This document shows, piece after piece, positions 1-13,393 of a stretch of 64,000 nucleotides of DNA. A program made the translations under genes and the position numbers. The stretch is from Rusavskia elegans (lineage: Eukaryota > Ascomycota > Lecanoromycetes > Teloschistales > Teloschistaceae). The stretch covers positions 149,407-213,406 of the forward strand of contig SAUG01000100.1 in the NCBI GenBank assembly GCA_011316305.1, read 5' to 3'. How positions within the stretch are numbered: the stretch's first letter is position 1; each line of letters starts with the position of its first letter. The notes beneath the pieces were generated by a model, which had not been told where the DNA came from, did no database searches, and saw nothing but the letters and a program-made list of their open reading frames with translations.

Positions 1-77
1 CCTCGATACGCTCGTATTAAACGTTTAAAAACTTTAAAAAACGTTAAAAATAAAGGCGTTAAAAGGTTAAAAAGAAA

Positions 78-165
78 ATAGCACTATTAGAAATCGAACC
101 CGGGCTATACTAGAACCCCTAAATAATAAAAAACGGCTAATAGGGCAGCCGAGCTAATTTCTTTA
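78..165 (-). pseudogene. tRNA-like relic with A-box and B-box
   Basis: On the minus strand, TTAGCTCGGCTG (146-158) resembles a pol III A-box and GGGTTCGATTTC (90-101) resembles a B-box. Spacing of about 45 bases is normal for a tRNA gene. The T-stem no longer pairs well, but the mismatches are those expected from C-to-T and G-to-A change. I cannot fold a full acceptor stem, so this may be a tRNA relic or the head of another tRNA-derived element. Confidence 0.35.
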
Positions 166-239
166 TTACTTAAATAGAGGTAGTACGTACTACTACTATA
201 CTATAGCGTCTAGTAATAGAATTCTCGAGTTAGAACCTA

Positions 240-3200
240 ATAGATAGTAGTAATACCTTGCCGAATATAAAAAGAAATATAATTATACTAGGTCGAACGT
301 ATAAAGCGCCGGCGAAATATAATAACTTATAAATATCTTAACTTTAGTCCGGAACGGCGTAGAAGGTCTACTAGCAGCGCGGATATTTAAAGCTCCGATT
401 ACTATAATACCGCTAGGATATAATTAGATTATTACTAATAACGAAGTCCAGATAGAAAGGGGAAACGTTTATTATATTTATTAATAAAGTCTATATAATA
501 TATTAAATTTTATAACCTATACTAGCTATTATATTACGGTCTATAACCTTTCTATTTAACTAGATACTAGAAGCGCTAGCGTACCTTTCGCCGATCTACA
601 ATTCGTTCTACCTCGAACTAGTTAGAATCTTCCTCCGGGAATTCTATTTCGATAGTAGGAAGCTTATTATTAACCGGAAGCCGGTTAAAAAGATTATTAC
701 CGATAGACGCTAGTTCTAATTAGGCTATAGAAATAATAGGATAGATTTTTATAGTAGTAGAAAGTTCTAATTCGTATATAAAATACCCGATTTTATAAAT
801 TACCTTAAATAGACCAGCTCGTTAATACGAGAGCTTTTAATTAGTAACGTCTAGTAGTATATATCCGTAATAAAGCCTTAGGAAAATCTTATTACCTAGT
901 TTAAAAGATCTGGCTTTATATAGGTTATTATAACGGACCTTAGAAAAAGCGGTACTAAAAGCTATTATATTTTCTATCTCTGCCTATTTAATAGGTTTTA
1001 GGCGTTCTATATTTTCCGGTAGTAGGTCCGATAAAGTATTAACCGTATCCTTAAATCGAAAACCTAATACTAGTTTATTAAAGGCTATACTAGTAGCGGA
1101 GCTGGTTATATTATTAAACGCGAATTATAGAAATAGAATAGCTTTAGTCTAATTTTTACCCGGATATTCTATAAACTAGAAGCGAAAACTAATTTCTACT
1201 ATTTAATTAATTCGTTCCGATTATCTATCGGTTTAGGAGTAATATACTATAGATACTAGAATTATCGTTCCTAGCTTCTAGAAGATCTGGCGCTAGAAAG
1301 ATAATATAAATTTACGATCCCTATTACTAATAATAGCTAATAGGATTCTTTAGTTATATTCGAGTAAGACTATAATAATAAGGTTCGCCTAATTAACTAT
1401 AGAGTAAGTAATCTATCTAGAAATTAGTAGAACCTTTTTAGTATATTTATATATAATCGTTAGTATATAATCCTTAGTAGAAAACTTCGTAGATAATATA
1501 AGTACGAAGTCTATCGTAATTATATAAAACGGTACCTTCGGAGGAATTAGATTAAAGAAGCTATAGAGCCTATACCGCTTCGTTTAATTTAACTAGTATT
1601 ACTAGCAGTACTTTATATATTTTTTAATCTTTTTATATATATTACGAATAAAGATCGATAGATAGAATTCCTCGTATATATAATAATACCTTTAATAATA
1701 TCGGTTATAAGCTTTACTAATAATTTCGCCTGCAAGTTTATCCGGAATATAGAATTAATCTCGGCTATTTCTAGAAATATAGTAGAAGAGTTCGTTATAT
1801 ATTCGGAAATTAATATCTAGTACGCGATATTTGTTATCTTTAATATTAGAATCTAGTTCCTAGGTTCGTAGTATTATAATAATCTTAATCTATCGCTTAT
1901 TATTAGTATAGCCTTCCTTAATATACTATTTAAATTTATCTACTATTTCGATAAGCGTTATATAATATATTGGTATAATAGTATCCGGAACGTACTATAG
2001 GATATCTTTTTTATTATTAAACTCGGTATTTCCGTATAGTATATCTAGGATACCTTCTTTATTTTTAACCAGCGTATAAGGGACCTTTGTTTTAAATTAT
2101 AATAAGGTATTAGGAACGATATTAGTTTTACCTACTTTATAGCGTAATTTAATATTAAAAGCCGAAAGGTATTATAATATATAAACGAGTTTTAGATTTA
2201 GTTTATCGGTACTTATTATTTTAAATAAAGTCTATTTTAAAATTAAAACTACCGCCGAGTAATTAGTATATATAATTACTAGTAGCTTTAATAATAAATC
2301 GATAAAATAGCGAGCCTTTTTTACTATCTAGACGATTCCAGCGACTTCTAATTCGGTAGGCTAATAATTCTATTCGGCGCTATTAAAGTATTTTTTTAGG
2401 AATATTATTAGCTATACCTTAATAGATAGGAAATCTTTATTAAAGTCTCTTTTAATATAGTAGATAATTACTATAAAGCCGAATTATTTTAATATATCCA
2501 GGTCGACGTAGAGCTTCCTTATAGAGTTAAAATAATAAAGGAAAGTTAGTAGTTCGAACGCTATTTATAGTACCTAAAATAATTCCTTTTTTTCTAGAAT
2601 AGGATTATACTTTAACTTCGTTAATTAAAGTTTATATTTAAGTCCTTTAAAGCCTCGTCTAAGTTCTTTTATAAATAGAGTCTTCCTTTTTTATAGAGGT
2701 TCGATAAGCTATATATATCCTACGATTATATAATATAGCTAGCTAGTTATTTCGAAATAGGTTTCTAGATCCTATAGATATTTAGGAAAAGCCTTTTCTA
2801 AGATAGCTTTAATTTTATCCTCTAAAGTAGTTATTCCTAGTATATTAACGCGTTATCTAAGTAAACGAACTAAAGGATACTCTATAAATAATTTAGAAAG
2901 CGTAAAGCTTACTCGTTTTTCCCGGAATAGGGCGAAAACTTAATCTAGGTACTCTAGATATTCTTCTAAACTATATAAAAAGATTATAATATTATCTATA
3001 TAAGCTTTAACGAAATCTCTAAATAGGCGAAATAGTTTATCAGTCTAGCGCTATATATATAGCGGTAAGCCTTTATATCCTATAAATACTACCGAAGTTT
3101 ATTCCTATCCGCGATAAAAAACTATAGTAAACTTATAATAATTATAATATTAGACTCTAAATTAATAAAACTATCCTATAGTTTTAATAATAGAAATATA

Positions 3201-6200
3201 GGAATACTCTAATACTAAAGCGATAATATCCGTTTATAGTAGAAAAGGATAACTATCCGTTTTTATAATAGCGTTAAAGCTTTAGATATTAACTACTATT
3301 CGTCCCTTTTTCGTACTATCTAGAAGAGTCCTCTATACTATAAAAACAGGGTATATAAAAGACGTTAATTATTCGGAATACTCTATTTTACCTTATTTAT
3401 AAAGCTTATTAAAGGTTTTATTAAATTTAATACGGTCCGTATAGTTTAGATTATAAACCTTTAAAGGTATAGGCTTCGCTCCTTTCTTTAGGGGTATTAG
3501 TATTTATTCCTCTTTAGGAATATCTACTATAGCTCTCTAATTAGTAAATATATTTTAGTATTTTTTAGTAATAGCGGCTAGTTATTACGCTACTAGTAGT
3601 TTACTATAAACCGTAATATTATTAGATAGGCGGTATTCTAATTTAAAATTAATAGATATAGTAGGGGAAGCTAATTTAGCGAATTCGATATTTTTAACTA
3701 GATTCGTACTAAGTCTCGCTAAACTCTTACTAAGATTTACTTTATTAGCCGAATAGGAGGCGTTTTAATTAATTAGAATATTCTATATACTAACTATATT
3801 AGATAATTCTAGACGATATACGGTCCTATTTTATATAACCGCGGTAGCGGCGAGTATCGCTATAGCTTTAATAGCTGCCTTCTTTACTAATTTTTTAACA
3901 GTATATTTAATAGTATTCTATATTAATTCTGCCGTAAGCGGAATTAGATTAGAAGCAGCGGTATAGTATTTTTTATACCGATTTTCGATAAATTTTCTAA
4001 GCCGAATTCGTTTAGATAAAACTACCGGCGAGTAGCTTACGTTATAGATATTTACGAAGCTAAGTAAGGCGTCGACTATATAAGTAAAAGCGCTACCGTT
4101 AGAGCTAAAATTTATCTTCGGAATTAACTTTAATTTAGGCTCGAAGAAAAAATTATAGTTTCTAGAAATATCGCCTCGATATTATATTAGGACTCGTATA
4201 ACCCTATTAGATTTTAAAATAATATTATCTTAAGCTCTAATAGTACGCCTAAAGTTAGACTCCTTATATATATAGGAGTTAAAGTTAACTTTAAAATTTT
4301 CGTAACTGCCGATAATAATTTACTATTTTTAATAATCTAAAATTATTTTTTCCGGAATTAAAATATCTATATCTAATAGTAGATTAGTTTATAGATTTTT
4401 AATAATATAGATCTTCCTTATAAGCTCTATAATAGCTAAATCGCCCTTTAAATAGAAAATAAAAATAGTAAATTTATCGGTTCGATAGATTTATTCGTCT
4501 ATACTATAAATAGGAATCTTCTTCGGTAGTTTTTTAATTTCGATACCTTTTAAAATAAACTTTCTATCGGCTATTAATATTATATATTCTAAATTAGTAT
4601 ATATATTTTTAATATTAGATATATCCGAATAGAAAGCTAATAGAAAAATAATATAATAGAAACGTTTAAAAGCTAAACCAGTTCCTATAACCTACTCGCT
4701 ATTTAAAGCGATTATACGAGATATAGAAGTATCTTCTTTACTAGGAGATTATTTATCGGCGATAAATATTTATATTTCGGCTTTATTATCTTTCGTATTC
4801 TAGTAAATAGTTTTAAAATATTTAAAAAATTTATTACGTAATTCGAATAAGGCGTTATACTTCTAATATAAATATAAAACCTTCGGCCTAGTATTAATAA
4901 AGTTCTAGCTAACTTCTTTATATTCTAATTTTTTATAAGCTCTATTATAGTATTCGGCCTCTTTATTATAAAATTTAGCGGACCTATTACTATAATATCT
5001 ATAGGCGGGATCCTATTCGGTATATTAGATATAAGCTTTCTCTATAGTAGAATAATCTTCGCCGTATACGTTTTTATAAACTCCTATTTAATAGGCTTAT
5101 TAAAACGGAGCTAGCGGCGCTAAATATTAGAAGTTTAGGCCGAAGTAAAATCTTCCTTAGAACTGGTTATTATAAGATCTCTAAAGTCTATTACTATACG
5201 CTAGTATAGAGTTCTACTATATTAGAAAAGAATTTCTATATAGATTTTCTAATCTATTTATAAATATAAAGTAAAGAAAGTTCGCGCTACTTTAAATAGA
5301 AGGCGCTTCTAGTAGATCTCTCTTAATAAAAGGAGGCTAATATCTCTAGAAAGGCTAAAGAGTTTACTAAATTATAGAACGCTAATATTTATATCCGGAA
5401 GGGCCGGAACTAAATATCGATTAGCGTACTAGATTCCCTAGTACTAGTTAAAGCCGGAATAGAAACGGATTCTCTATTTATTAATAGCTAGAATTAGTAG
5501 GAGGTATTTCCCGGGATTACCGGAAATAGTCTTTTCCTATAGCCTAGATTTCGAGTTTATAATTATCTATTAATCGAAAGAACGTATTAATAATAGTCTT
5601 TTCTATTAGTTTAAAGATAAAAGTAGTATAAAAAGGAATAGCGAGACCTATTTATATCTATATAATAATTTACCGAATATTAATTATTTCGGCGATTTTT
5701 ATAGCTCGAAGCCTAGCCTAGCTATATTTATAAGATTCGCGATAGTAGCTTATATCCTCGATAGTATACTTTTTTTTATTTAAAATATATATTCTTTCTT
5801 CTATTAGTAGTTTAAAGCGAGTAATTAAGGCGCTAATCTATATATCGAGGTTTTTTATTAGATATTCCTTTTCTATATCCGAAAGTTCGTTAGAATACTA
5901 TTATAGAGCTTTACCGCGAAGATATATCTATAGATTCTCTTTAATTTTACTATTTAACCTATCGATATCTTTAACTTGTTCGGTAAAGATATAGATATTA
6001 CGGAAATAGATATCCTTGCCTATATATTTAATATAAAGCCCGGTTTCGGCGGATTTATTATTATAGAAGGGGTAGAAATAGCTAATATCGCCTACAATAA
6101 ATTTCTCGTACTTATCGGCTCTAGTAAGGAATATAGGAAGTTTAAATAGCGGCGAAAGTATTTCTTTCTTTTATTAACTTTATTAGCGAAGTTCTATAAA

Positions 6201-7050
6201 CTCTACCTAGATTATAATATTCTATTCCTCTAACTTTTCGAGAAATCGTACTATTATAGGATTAGAGCTGCAGTCTCGCGCTATATTTAGTTTCCGGATT
6301 ATACCCGATTTAGATAAAATAAAAAAGTCCGCTAGGATTTTATCGACCGTATCTTCTTTTTTTTTACTTTTAATAGAGGTTCGATAATTTATAATAGTTT
6401 ATATATATATAGGGTCGTTCCGGAATTCCGTAGTACTTTTTCTAAAGCGTTTAATAGCAGCTTACGCTATAGCTCTACTATTTAATTATTCGTCGGGCTA
6501 TCTAGGTAATCGGGATAGCCGGGAGAATAATTTTATTTTAGCGTTTATAGCGTTATCTATTTCGGTTCTAGAAGGCCTAAAGTTACTATAATTATTATAT
6601 ACGAAATTTAATAAGTCTAATATATTCTGGTACTAATTAATAGTATATCTAAAGCCGGTTCTATCTATAAACTCGATAAGCTAGTACCCGAGAAGAATAG
6701 TACTATCGTCGAGAAATAGGAGTAGCTTATCTATCGCTATCGTAATTAATTAGAGTCTAATTAATAAACCGGTTTATTTCTATTATACCTAAATATATAA
6801 GATATAATTAGTAAAAAACGGTAGTTTTTTAATAAATACTACTAATAAAATATATTTAATTAAAATAATTAGTATCTCCGAAAATACGGATAATATTACT
6901 AGTATTATTAGTATTTATAAACGGGAATTAGATTTTATAAACGCTATATATATATTATATAGTACGTATAAATAAATTTTTTATTACTATTAATTATTAT
7001 AGATCGATTTAAGATAATAATAATAGCTTGATATTTCTATATAAATAGAA
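240..7050 (-). mobile_element. Ty3/Gypsy retrotransposon relic, family 1
   Basis: A decayed LTR-retrotransposon polyprotein runs on the minus strand. The reverse transcriptase is clearly readable at 2860-3500 (own entry). By the usual Gypsy order, gag and protease should lie at about 4-7 kb, and RNase H and integrase at about 0.3-2.8 kb. Those parts have long stretches with stops at Gln/Trp-type positions, but I did not recognise individual motifs in them. I found no matching LTR pair at the two ends, so the limits are approximate and the element may be truncated. It is inactive: every frame is closed many times. Confidence 0.7.
2860..3500 (-). pseudogene. Gypsy reverse transcriptase domain (family 1), inactivated
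   Basis: Read on the minus strand, the segment shows the order of a Ty3/Gypsy RT. The first catalytic block reads I-V-V-N-I (about 3285-3299), followed by K-T-D-S-Y-P and then the FYQF-type motif with its Gln codons turned to stops. The active-site block reads A-Y-I-D-N (about 2982-3005), then the L-E-E-Y-L-E-Y-L-D segment and the F-R-E-K-R-V-S-F block. Both catalytic sites have lost an Asp to Asn (VVVD to VVVN, YIDD to YIDN), as GAT to AAT change would give. Stops are TAA/TAG. Assignment to Ty3/Gypsy is secure; the exact clade is not. Confidence 0.8.
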
Positions 7051-7104
7051 AGCTCCTCTATAAATAAGTAAATAAGGCTGAACGCTAGGCCTAATTAGGT
7101 AATA

Positions 7105-7205
7105 AATCCCGTAGAGCTAATAAACCGCGGTTAACGGGGCTTAGTCAGCGTATTAGTCAGCCGGTACTATCGGTCAGTGCCTCTATATCCACTGAGCTCC
7201 ATATA
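7105..7205 (-). other. Possible tRNA-like A-box segment
   Basis: On the minus strand GAGCTCAGTGG (near 7189-7199) fits the A-box consensus well and is followed by ATATAGAGGCACTGACC, as in a D-arm. No B-box is visible at the right distance. This stretch is GC-richer than its surroundings and lies just beyond the 5' side of Gypsy family 1, so it could be a truncated SINE head or part of that element's leader. Confidence 0.25.
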
Positions 7206-7237
7206 AATTCCAGGCAACTCAAATGGCTTATAACAAA

Positions 7238-7316
7238 TTCGAATCGAAACGGATTGAATCGATATTTATATAATACGATTTAGATTCGATTTAAATCCGT
7301 TCGGATTAAATTCGAA
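7238..7316. repeat. Inverted repeat, MITE-like
   Basis: TTCGAATCGAAACGGATT (7238-7255) is mirrored by AATCCGTTCGG...ATTCGAA (7294-7316) across an AT-rich spacer of about 38 bases. The CGAATCGG-type wording resembles the sub-terminal parts of the hAT-type elements at 24714 and 42821, but no 8-bp target duplication was found. It may be a short decayed MITE. Confidence 0.35.
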
Positions 7317-7330
7317 TCGAAATTTTTTAT

Positions 7331-7744
7331 ATTCCGTTCCGAAATCTATATATTATATTATCGTTTAAAGTATTTAAAATATATAATATAGCTAATTATT
7401 ATATAACTGGAAATCAAGTAATAGATATTATTAACGATTAATAGTATATTCTTTATTCAAATACTATATTAAATGATAAAAATCGATAATTAAAAATATT
7501 AAAATAATATATTATAGTTATAAATTTTATTAATAAACGAAATAACGAATATTATTCGCGAAAATATAATATTTTAATAAATTACTATTATTTTCTTTGA
7601 AATCCGCTTTGATATAATATAAATTTACAATTTTTTTTAATATAATTATATTGTATTATTAAAATTCTATTCCGATAGCGATATTTAAATTTCTATTTTT
7701 AAAAGTAAATACTATTAGTATTCTAGCGACGGTATCGATCTTCG
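7331..7744. other. Unassigned AT-rich DNA
   Basis: No reading frame, repeat or RNA gene recognised. CpA/TpG are somewhat commoner here than in the retroelement relics, so this may be older non-repeated spacer. Confidence 0.4.
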
Positions 7745-8296
7745 TTATTATATTATTTAATTAATTTGGATTTGGTTTTAATATCCGGTAAACTAATGAT
7801 TCGGTAAATAAATCAGGCGTTAGTATACTAGTATCCAATATACGATAAAAGAATTAATATTCTAATATAATTAATTTAAGTAACGATTTTCTAAAACTTT
7901 AATTTAAATTAATTTAGTAGTATAACGTATCCTTCTATTGATAATTTAATATAGAAGTTTTTATCGATAAATATATCTCGTAGTTATCGCTTCTTTTTTT
8001 TCTTTTATTAATAATATAAGCTTGAAACTTTTTACGTATATATATACTTTTATAATAGCGATATAGTAGTTAAATCAAACGGCAGTATATTTATAATAAC
8101 TATATTCACTCGCGCGGATATCGACAATCTCGTTATAGCTAGAATAATCTATTTTAATTTTAATTAAAATCTTTATTTTATCGTCTTTAAAACGCGCTAT
8201 CCGACTTCTCTATTTTCTTTTAATCTAATCGACCGGTTAAAGCTTCTAGTCGTAGTAGTAAACGTATTAGCTAGCGATTCTATAGCTAGTAACTAT

Positions 8297-8521
8297 TTGA
8301 ATATTATACGGGCTAAAAAGTATTTTAACAGTTTAACGAAACGTTTAAATACGGGTTGTACGATAAATATAGCCGAAGCGACGAATAGTAGAAGATTCGT
8401 AATCGTAAATAAAAGAGAAAATAGTCAAATGAAAGTAATTGACTACGCTGCAAACCTTGTTGTACCTTTGGCTATAGAAATTTCTTTAAAGATAAAATAT
8501 AATAATCGTTACCGTAGATAA
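8297..8521 (+). pseudogene. Remnant of the A/B repeat protein (unknown function)
   Basis: An open stretch of 74 codons. Its first 35 residues (AKKYFNSLTKRLNTG and then INIAEAT) match the decayed frame on the minus strand of the second family B copy near 22.8 kb (K-Y-F-N-S-L-T-E-R-L-D-T-G, then INIAEAT). They match more distantly the family A frame (YLDRLVGRLDLGTTV). The rest of the open frame after about residue 40 runs into the GC-richer non-coding block of the repeat and is probably not original protein. No signal peptide, no known motif; predicted mostly helical by composition. The ATG start is not meaningful, because the true start lay further upstream. Confidence 0.5.
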
Positions 8522-8531
8522 CGTTTATGAA

Positions 8532-8554
8532 ATATATATATATATATATATATA
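8532..8554. repeat. (AT)n microsatellite
   Basis: About 11 AT units inside the family B repeat. The equivalent site in copy 2 (about 22531-22549) and in the partial copy at 63950-63961 also has (AT)n, so the run is an ancestral part of the repeat. Confidence 0.85.
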
Positions 8555-9387
8555 AATTCAATATAATTTTAAATAAAAACTTTTTAAAAAAGATTATTAT
8601 ATTATATTTTACTATAATAAAACAAAATATACAAAATATAATTAATAATTTATTATATAAAATAGCTAAATTTAAAGATTATAAAATTAAAAATCAATAT
8701 TTTGAAAATTATAGTATATAAAAACTAAAGCTACTATAAAAAAATTTTATTAAAAAGTTTTTTTTTATATTATTAGAAAGTATCAGACTATAGAATAGTT
8801 TTTCAAACTATATTATTTTGAATTTTGATTTCGACTATCAGCCGTATAATATATAATATTATTTGATTAACGTTATTTATTAATAGTTTAAATTGAAAAA
8901 CAATATTTTTATTTTCTATAATAAATATTTTTTCGAAACTAGCGTTACTATTTATTTTTTTAATTTTTATAAAAGTATCTATTTGCTATTACTTTAATAT
9001 TTTTAATAATAACGATAAATTTTATATAATAATATTTCTACGAGTATTAAAAAAAAGAAAAATTTAAATTTATTATCTATTATATTAATATAATTATTAA
9101 TAACTTTTTTTATTATAAAATTTAAATCAATTTAAAAAATCCGAACTATAATTTCTAGAAATTAAAGAAATCGATATTTAAATCTTTTAAATATATTTGC
9201 TATTATTTTAATATATTTTGATTTTATCAATTTTGTTAGATTTTAAAAATAAAATTTTTTTAGATAAAGATTTTAATTATATTACAAAAAGTTACGCCGC
9301 TAGTACTATATTTATTATTATTTCAAAATATAAAAAAAAATTATTTCGAATGAAATTTTTTTAAAAACTAGACTAGTTATATATATA

Positions 9388-9816
9388 CGATTTAATCATT
9401 CGAATTTTTGATTATTTTTTACGAATTAGTATTAGAGATACTATTCGATCAGATTACGTAATTCTTTGGATTTATTAAATATTTACCGCGAATTCAATTT
9501 AGAATTCCCGAAAAAGCTAGATCTGGACTAAAATTTAAAGGAAAATCGTAATCTATTAAATTTTATTAATTAATTTAATTTACTTCGATTAGAATCGGCT
9601 AGACCGAGAAATTTTTTTTAAATAATTGTATTATATAATTTCTATATAAACTCTAGATAAAAATCGACTTGGTCGATTAAAAAAATTCAAGTATTAGATT
9701 AGCTTTCGAGGAATTCAAATCCCCGACCCGCTGGATTAACTCCGCTAATTCCGAAATGGAACGCGGATCCGTTAGACCTCCAAATCACGCAGCGTTACCA
9801 CTACGTCATTCAAACC
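9388..9816 (-). mobile_element. tRNA-derived SINE, copy 1
   Basis: A 420-bp family with eight copies in this window. The tRNA-like head lies at the high-coordinate end (CAAATCACGCAGCG...GTCATTCAAACC) and the tail at the low end (CGATTTAATCATTCG). It is flanked by a target duplication starting GACTAGTTATA (9371-9381 and 9817-9827), continuing imperfectly to about 17 bases. It is inserted in the old copy of Gypsy family 4. It is heavily mutated. Confidence 0.8.
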
Positions 9817-10771
9817 GACTAGTTATAATAATATAAATATATAAAAGAAAAAAGAAAATTTATTTATTATATAAAATAAATATTCGAATTTTATAAAATT
9901 CATAGTTTATATATAAATATCGATTTAAAAATATATATATTATTCGATTTTTCAAATAATATTTAAAGTCTATAATAATTAATCTATAATTATAGTTTAT
10001 ATCTAATAAATTTTATTTTATTTTATCGTATTTCAATTTACTTTTTTTTATTGAAATTTGAAAATATATTATAATTATATATTTTAATAATTTCTAGTAA
10101 TTTCTGTAAACTATAAATATTTATAGATTATATATTTTATTAATTAACTGGTTAATTTCATTAAATATTATATTTTTAAATTTTTTTCTTTTTTCGATTT
10201 TATAAATCTTTTATCTAAAATAGTTTTTATTTTCGATGAATTTTAATAATAGATATTCTAAAAATCTCGTTAATTTAATAACGATAAAACTTTTCCAATT
10301 AGAAAAATAAAAAAGATATTATAAATTTTTAATTCAATTAAAAAAATTAATTAGTAAATTTAAAAATCGATATATTTCGAATTTTAATATAAATTTTTAA
10401 ATCTAAAAATAAATAATTTTTATTATTTTAAATATTGATCTTTTATAAATAATAGCATTGAATTTTCTATTTTTTATTCCATTAATAGATTATTTATAAT
10501 ATATTATTAAATTAATTTTTTTAAAATATTACTATCATTTATATATATCGATTCGTATTTTTTCTATAAATATATTATCTTTTTATTTTTATCGATATTT
10601 TCGTATTTTTTTTTCTTTATTTATAATATAAGTTTTATTAAATTTAGAAATTATATTAATTCTAAAATTTATATATATATCGTTGATATAATATATTTTA
10701 TAATATTATAATTATAGTTTTTATAGATATATTCAATTTAAAATAAAAGTTTTATTTTATTTTTTTATTAC

Positions 10772-11164
10772 GATCTGAATGGCGTAGTGGCAGATTGTAT
10801 AACTTGGAAGCCTAGCGGATTCAGCGCTTTTCGGAATTAAAATTCGAATACTTCGAAAACTAATTAATATTTAAATTTTTTCTATTTACTAAATTTATTT
10901 TTATATAGAGTTTTTTATATAGGGAAACTATATAGTAGATTCTCTCGGCCTAGCCGTATCGATTCAATTTATTTAAATTAATAGAATTTAAATAGATTAC
11001 GGTTTTTTTTATAGAGTTTTAATTTAAATCTAGTTGCTTCGAAAATTTTAAATAGATTTCGATTGAAATACTTGAATTTTTAAATAATTACGTAATCTGA
11101 TCGGTTAGTACCTCCAATATTAGATCGTAAGAAACTAAAATCAAAATCCGAATGATTAGACCGT
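10772..11164 (+). mobile_element. tRNA-derived SINE, copy 2
   Basis: Plus-strand copy. The head begins GATCTGAATGGCGTAGTGG, keeping the A-box, with a decayed B-box (AATTCGAATAC, near 10841). The tail ends ...CCGAATGATTAGACCGT. Sequence on both sides continues the old Gypsy family 4 copy. Possible target duplication is AT-rich and diverged, so it is not claimed. Confidence 0.75.
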
Positions 11165-11600
11165 ATTCTTTTAATATTTCTAAATATATCTTTTAAAATA
11201 ATATTCTAATAATCAATTCTGATATTTATTTTATCTATTTATATAAATGAATTAAAAATTAATTGAATGAATATTTATTTTTAGATAATAGTAAATTTTT
11301 GATTAGAATTCGTTTAAAAAAGAAGAAATTCTATTATTGATAACTCTTTTAAAAATAATTCTATTATATTAAAATTTACAAATTATAAATTTATAAATTT
11401 TTTGTTGTTAAAATGTTGATAATATAGAATGTACTACGCTATTTTAATAAATCGATCGACAATTACTAATAGTAATTTTAAAACGTTTTAAATATAATAA
11501 ATAGATAATAATCTAGTATAAAAGTTTATTATCATTTTTTTTAAAACGATATAAAATATAGAAATTTCTATAGATTTACATTATTTATTAGATATATATT

Positions 11601-12631
11601 CCCTTATAGGGCTTCTATCCGGAGTTATAATTGAATTATTATATATATACGTTTTATTACCGTAGTTTTTATACGGCAACAATAGTTGTTGCTTGTATAG
11701 TAAAGAGTTTTCGTAGTTAAAAGCAGTCAATTAAAGTTTACAGCGTTGATCGTTTTTATTCTATTATATCCTCTATTTAATTACTATTTTTCCTCTATCC
11801 AGGATTTCTTTATACTACTTCGAAATATATACGATTATAAGCTACTAATATAGCTTTCAGAACTATTTACTAGGCGGTAATACTATCTTTTATCCTTATT
11901 ATTTTATCTTCGTCTATAGTCGTACCCGAATCTAGACGGCCTGCTAACCTATCTAGATATTCGACGACTGCTAGTTTAATTACTAGCTTAACTACTAGCT
12001 TAGATTTCTGCTCGAATTCTAGTAAGATAAAGGCTCCTACTAGAAGTCTAATATAGTTACTAAAATTATATAGCTCCGGCGGATTTAAAATATAAAGCTT
12101 TAATATCGTATTTAGAATTACTAGATCCTAGGATTCGAAGTTCGTTATAGTAGGCGGACTAGCGAGGACTCGGTCGACGTAATCGAATAGTTCGAATTCG
12201 GCGGTTTTAAGCTCTATTTCTTTAAATTAGAAAGATATAATCGTAGTTATAGTATTAGTAGAGGTTTTGTATATATTAGCCTGCAGCCTAGACTATTGCG
12301 AAAGATACGTACGTTAGATACGATAGTATAAATCAAGTTAGTCCGTAGTAGTTACGTAAAAGTACTGGTAAAAGAAAACGAAAAAAAAAACGACTATAAA
12401 GTATATATATATACGAAAATTCTACTATATTATATATTAATCAAATTATAGAAATATATACTACGAATATATTACGGAATAGATTAGAATTAACTTTATA
12501 TAATTTTTTAATTTACGTTAATTAGACTAAAGTACTAGTTTTTATACCGTATATCTATCGCTAGCGTACTAATACTAAAGTGAATTACTTACGAAACCGA
12601 CGGTTGATCGGATACTAAAAAAAATTAAAAT
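11601..12631 (-). mobile_element. 1-kb dispersed repeat, family A, copy 1
   Basis: Matches 26938-27968 along its whole length, from CCCTTATAGGGC at the low end to GATCGGATACTAAAAAAA at the high end. The coding sense of the shared unknown protein is on the minus strand. This copy has more A/T changes than copy 2. Possible diverged target duplication TAGATAT-AT-ATT (about 11589-11600 and 12633-12647). It lies inside the old Gypsy family 4 copy: flanks resume at the equivalents of 49.70 kb. Confidence 0.7.
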
Positions 12632-12983
12632 AATAGATATTATATATTTTTATTAGATTTTTATTATAATTAAATTGAGCTAACTAGTTATATCTAAAAT
12701 AAATAAACTATATAATCTTTTTATATCTAGAATATCTAATATAAATATAATTCTAATCTATTAGTAATAATTTAATATATAGTATTTTATATTTAAATAT
12801 ATATAGAAACTTTTTATATAAAAAAAAATCTAATTTTATTTCTATATTTTTTAATTTTACTTTTTTTTCGATTTATATTAAATAATCGATATATATTTTT
12901 ATATATCGGCGTTTCGATTTCAAAACAAATTAAATATATTATATTTTTAAAATTCGATTTTATTATAAATAGTTTTAGTAATA

Positions 12984-13393
12984 TATTACGTCCACGATTC
13001 CACAGAGATTCTCTAAAAAGATTAGTTAAATAAGCGAGCCTAATTATCTATAGCCGCCTATAGCCGCTATAGTCGCCCCTCCTAATAGAATTCTTAGTAG
13101 ACGGCTATCTATCGGCTTTTACGGCTACTTTTACTATATATATCGCTTATTACTTCTATAAAAAATTTCTCTCGTTAGTCGTTAATATAATTATTAAATA
13201 CGTCTCTACTATTTTCTTTTTAATTACCTCGTAATAAAGATACCTTATAATATCGTAACCGTACCTCTACGGTTATATAGGATTAATTATAATAATCTAT
13301 ACTAGAATTCCTTTACTATTTAATAGCTCGGACTACGTCTATAGCTATAGCTAGGCTCGAGTATAACGCCCTCTAATATATAGGGATATTATA
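12984..13393 (+). repeat. 5' LTR of the pol-only chromovirus
   Basis: 410 bases, beginning TATTACGTCCACGA (from TGTTACG by G-to-A) and ending GGATATTATA. It aligns over its full length to the 3' LTR at 16513 and to the LTRs at 29425 and 32359. The primer-binding site should follow at about 13394, but I could not assign a tRNA. Confidence 0.85.

Larger units (their letters stand above)
7745..8735 (+). mobile_element. 1-kb dispersed repeat, family B, copy 1
   Basis: This segment is the reverse complement of 22340-23420. Shared landmarks are the CGGTAAA / AATCAGGCGTT end (7780-7820), the unknown protein segment (8297-8400), the CTACGCTGCAAACCTTG block (8446-8464) and an AT microsatellite followed by a matching T-rich tail. 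Family A copies at 11601 and 26938 share the same plan and protein. Orientation is given by the protein-coding sense. No clear target duplication is visible. It abuts the old copy of Gypsy family 4 at about 8760. Confidence 0.6.

Noticed and set aside
8527..8721. Open frame of 64 codons starting M-K-Y-I-Y-I-Y
   Set aside because: It is the AT microsatellite plus the AT-rich tail of the family B repeat; the similar frame in copy 2 is similar only because the repeat DNA is the same.
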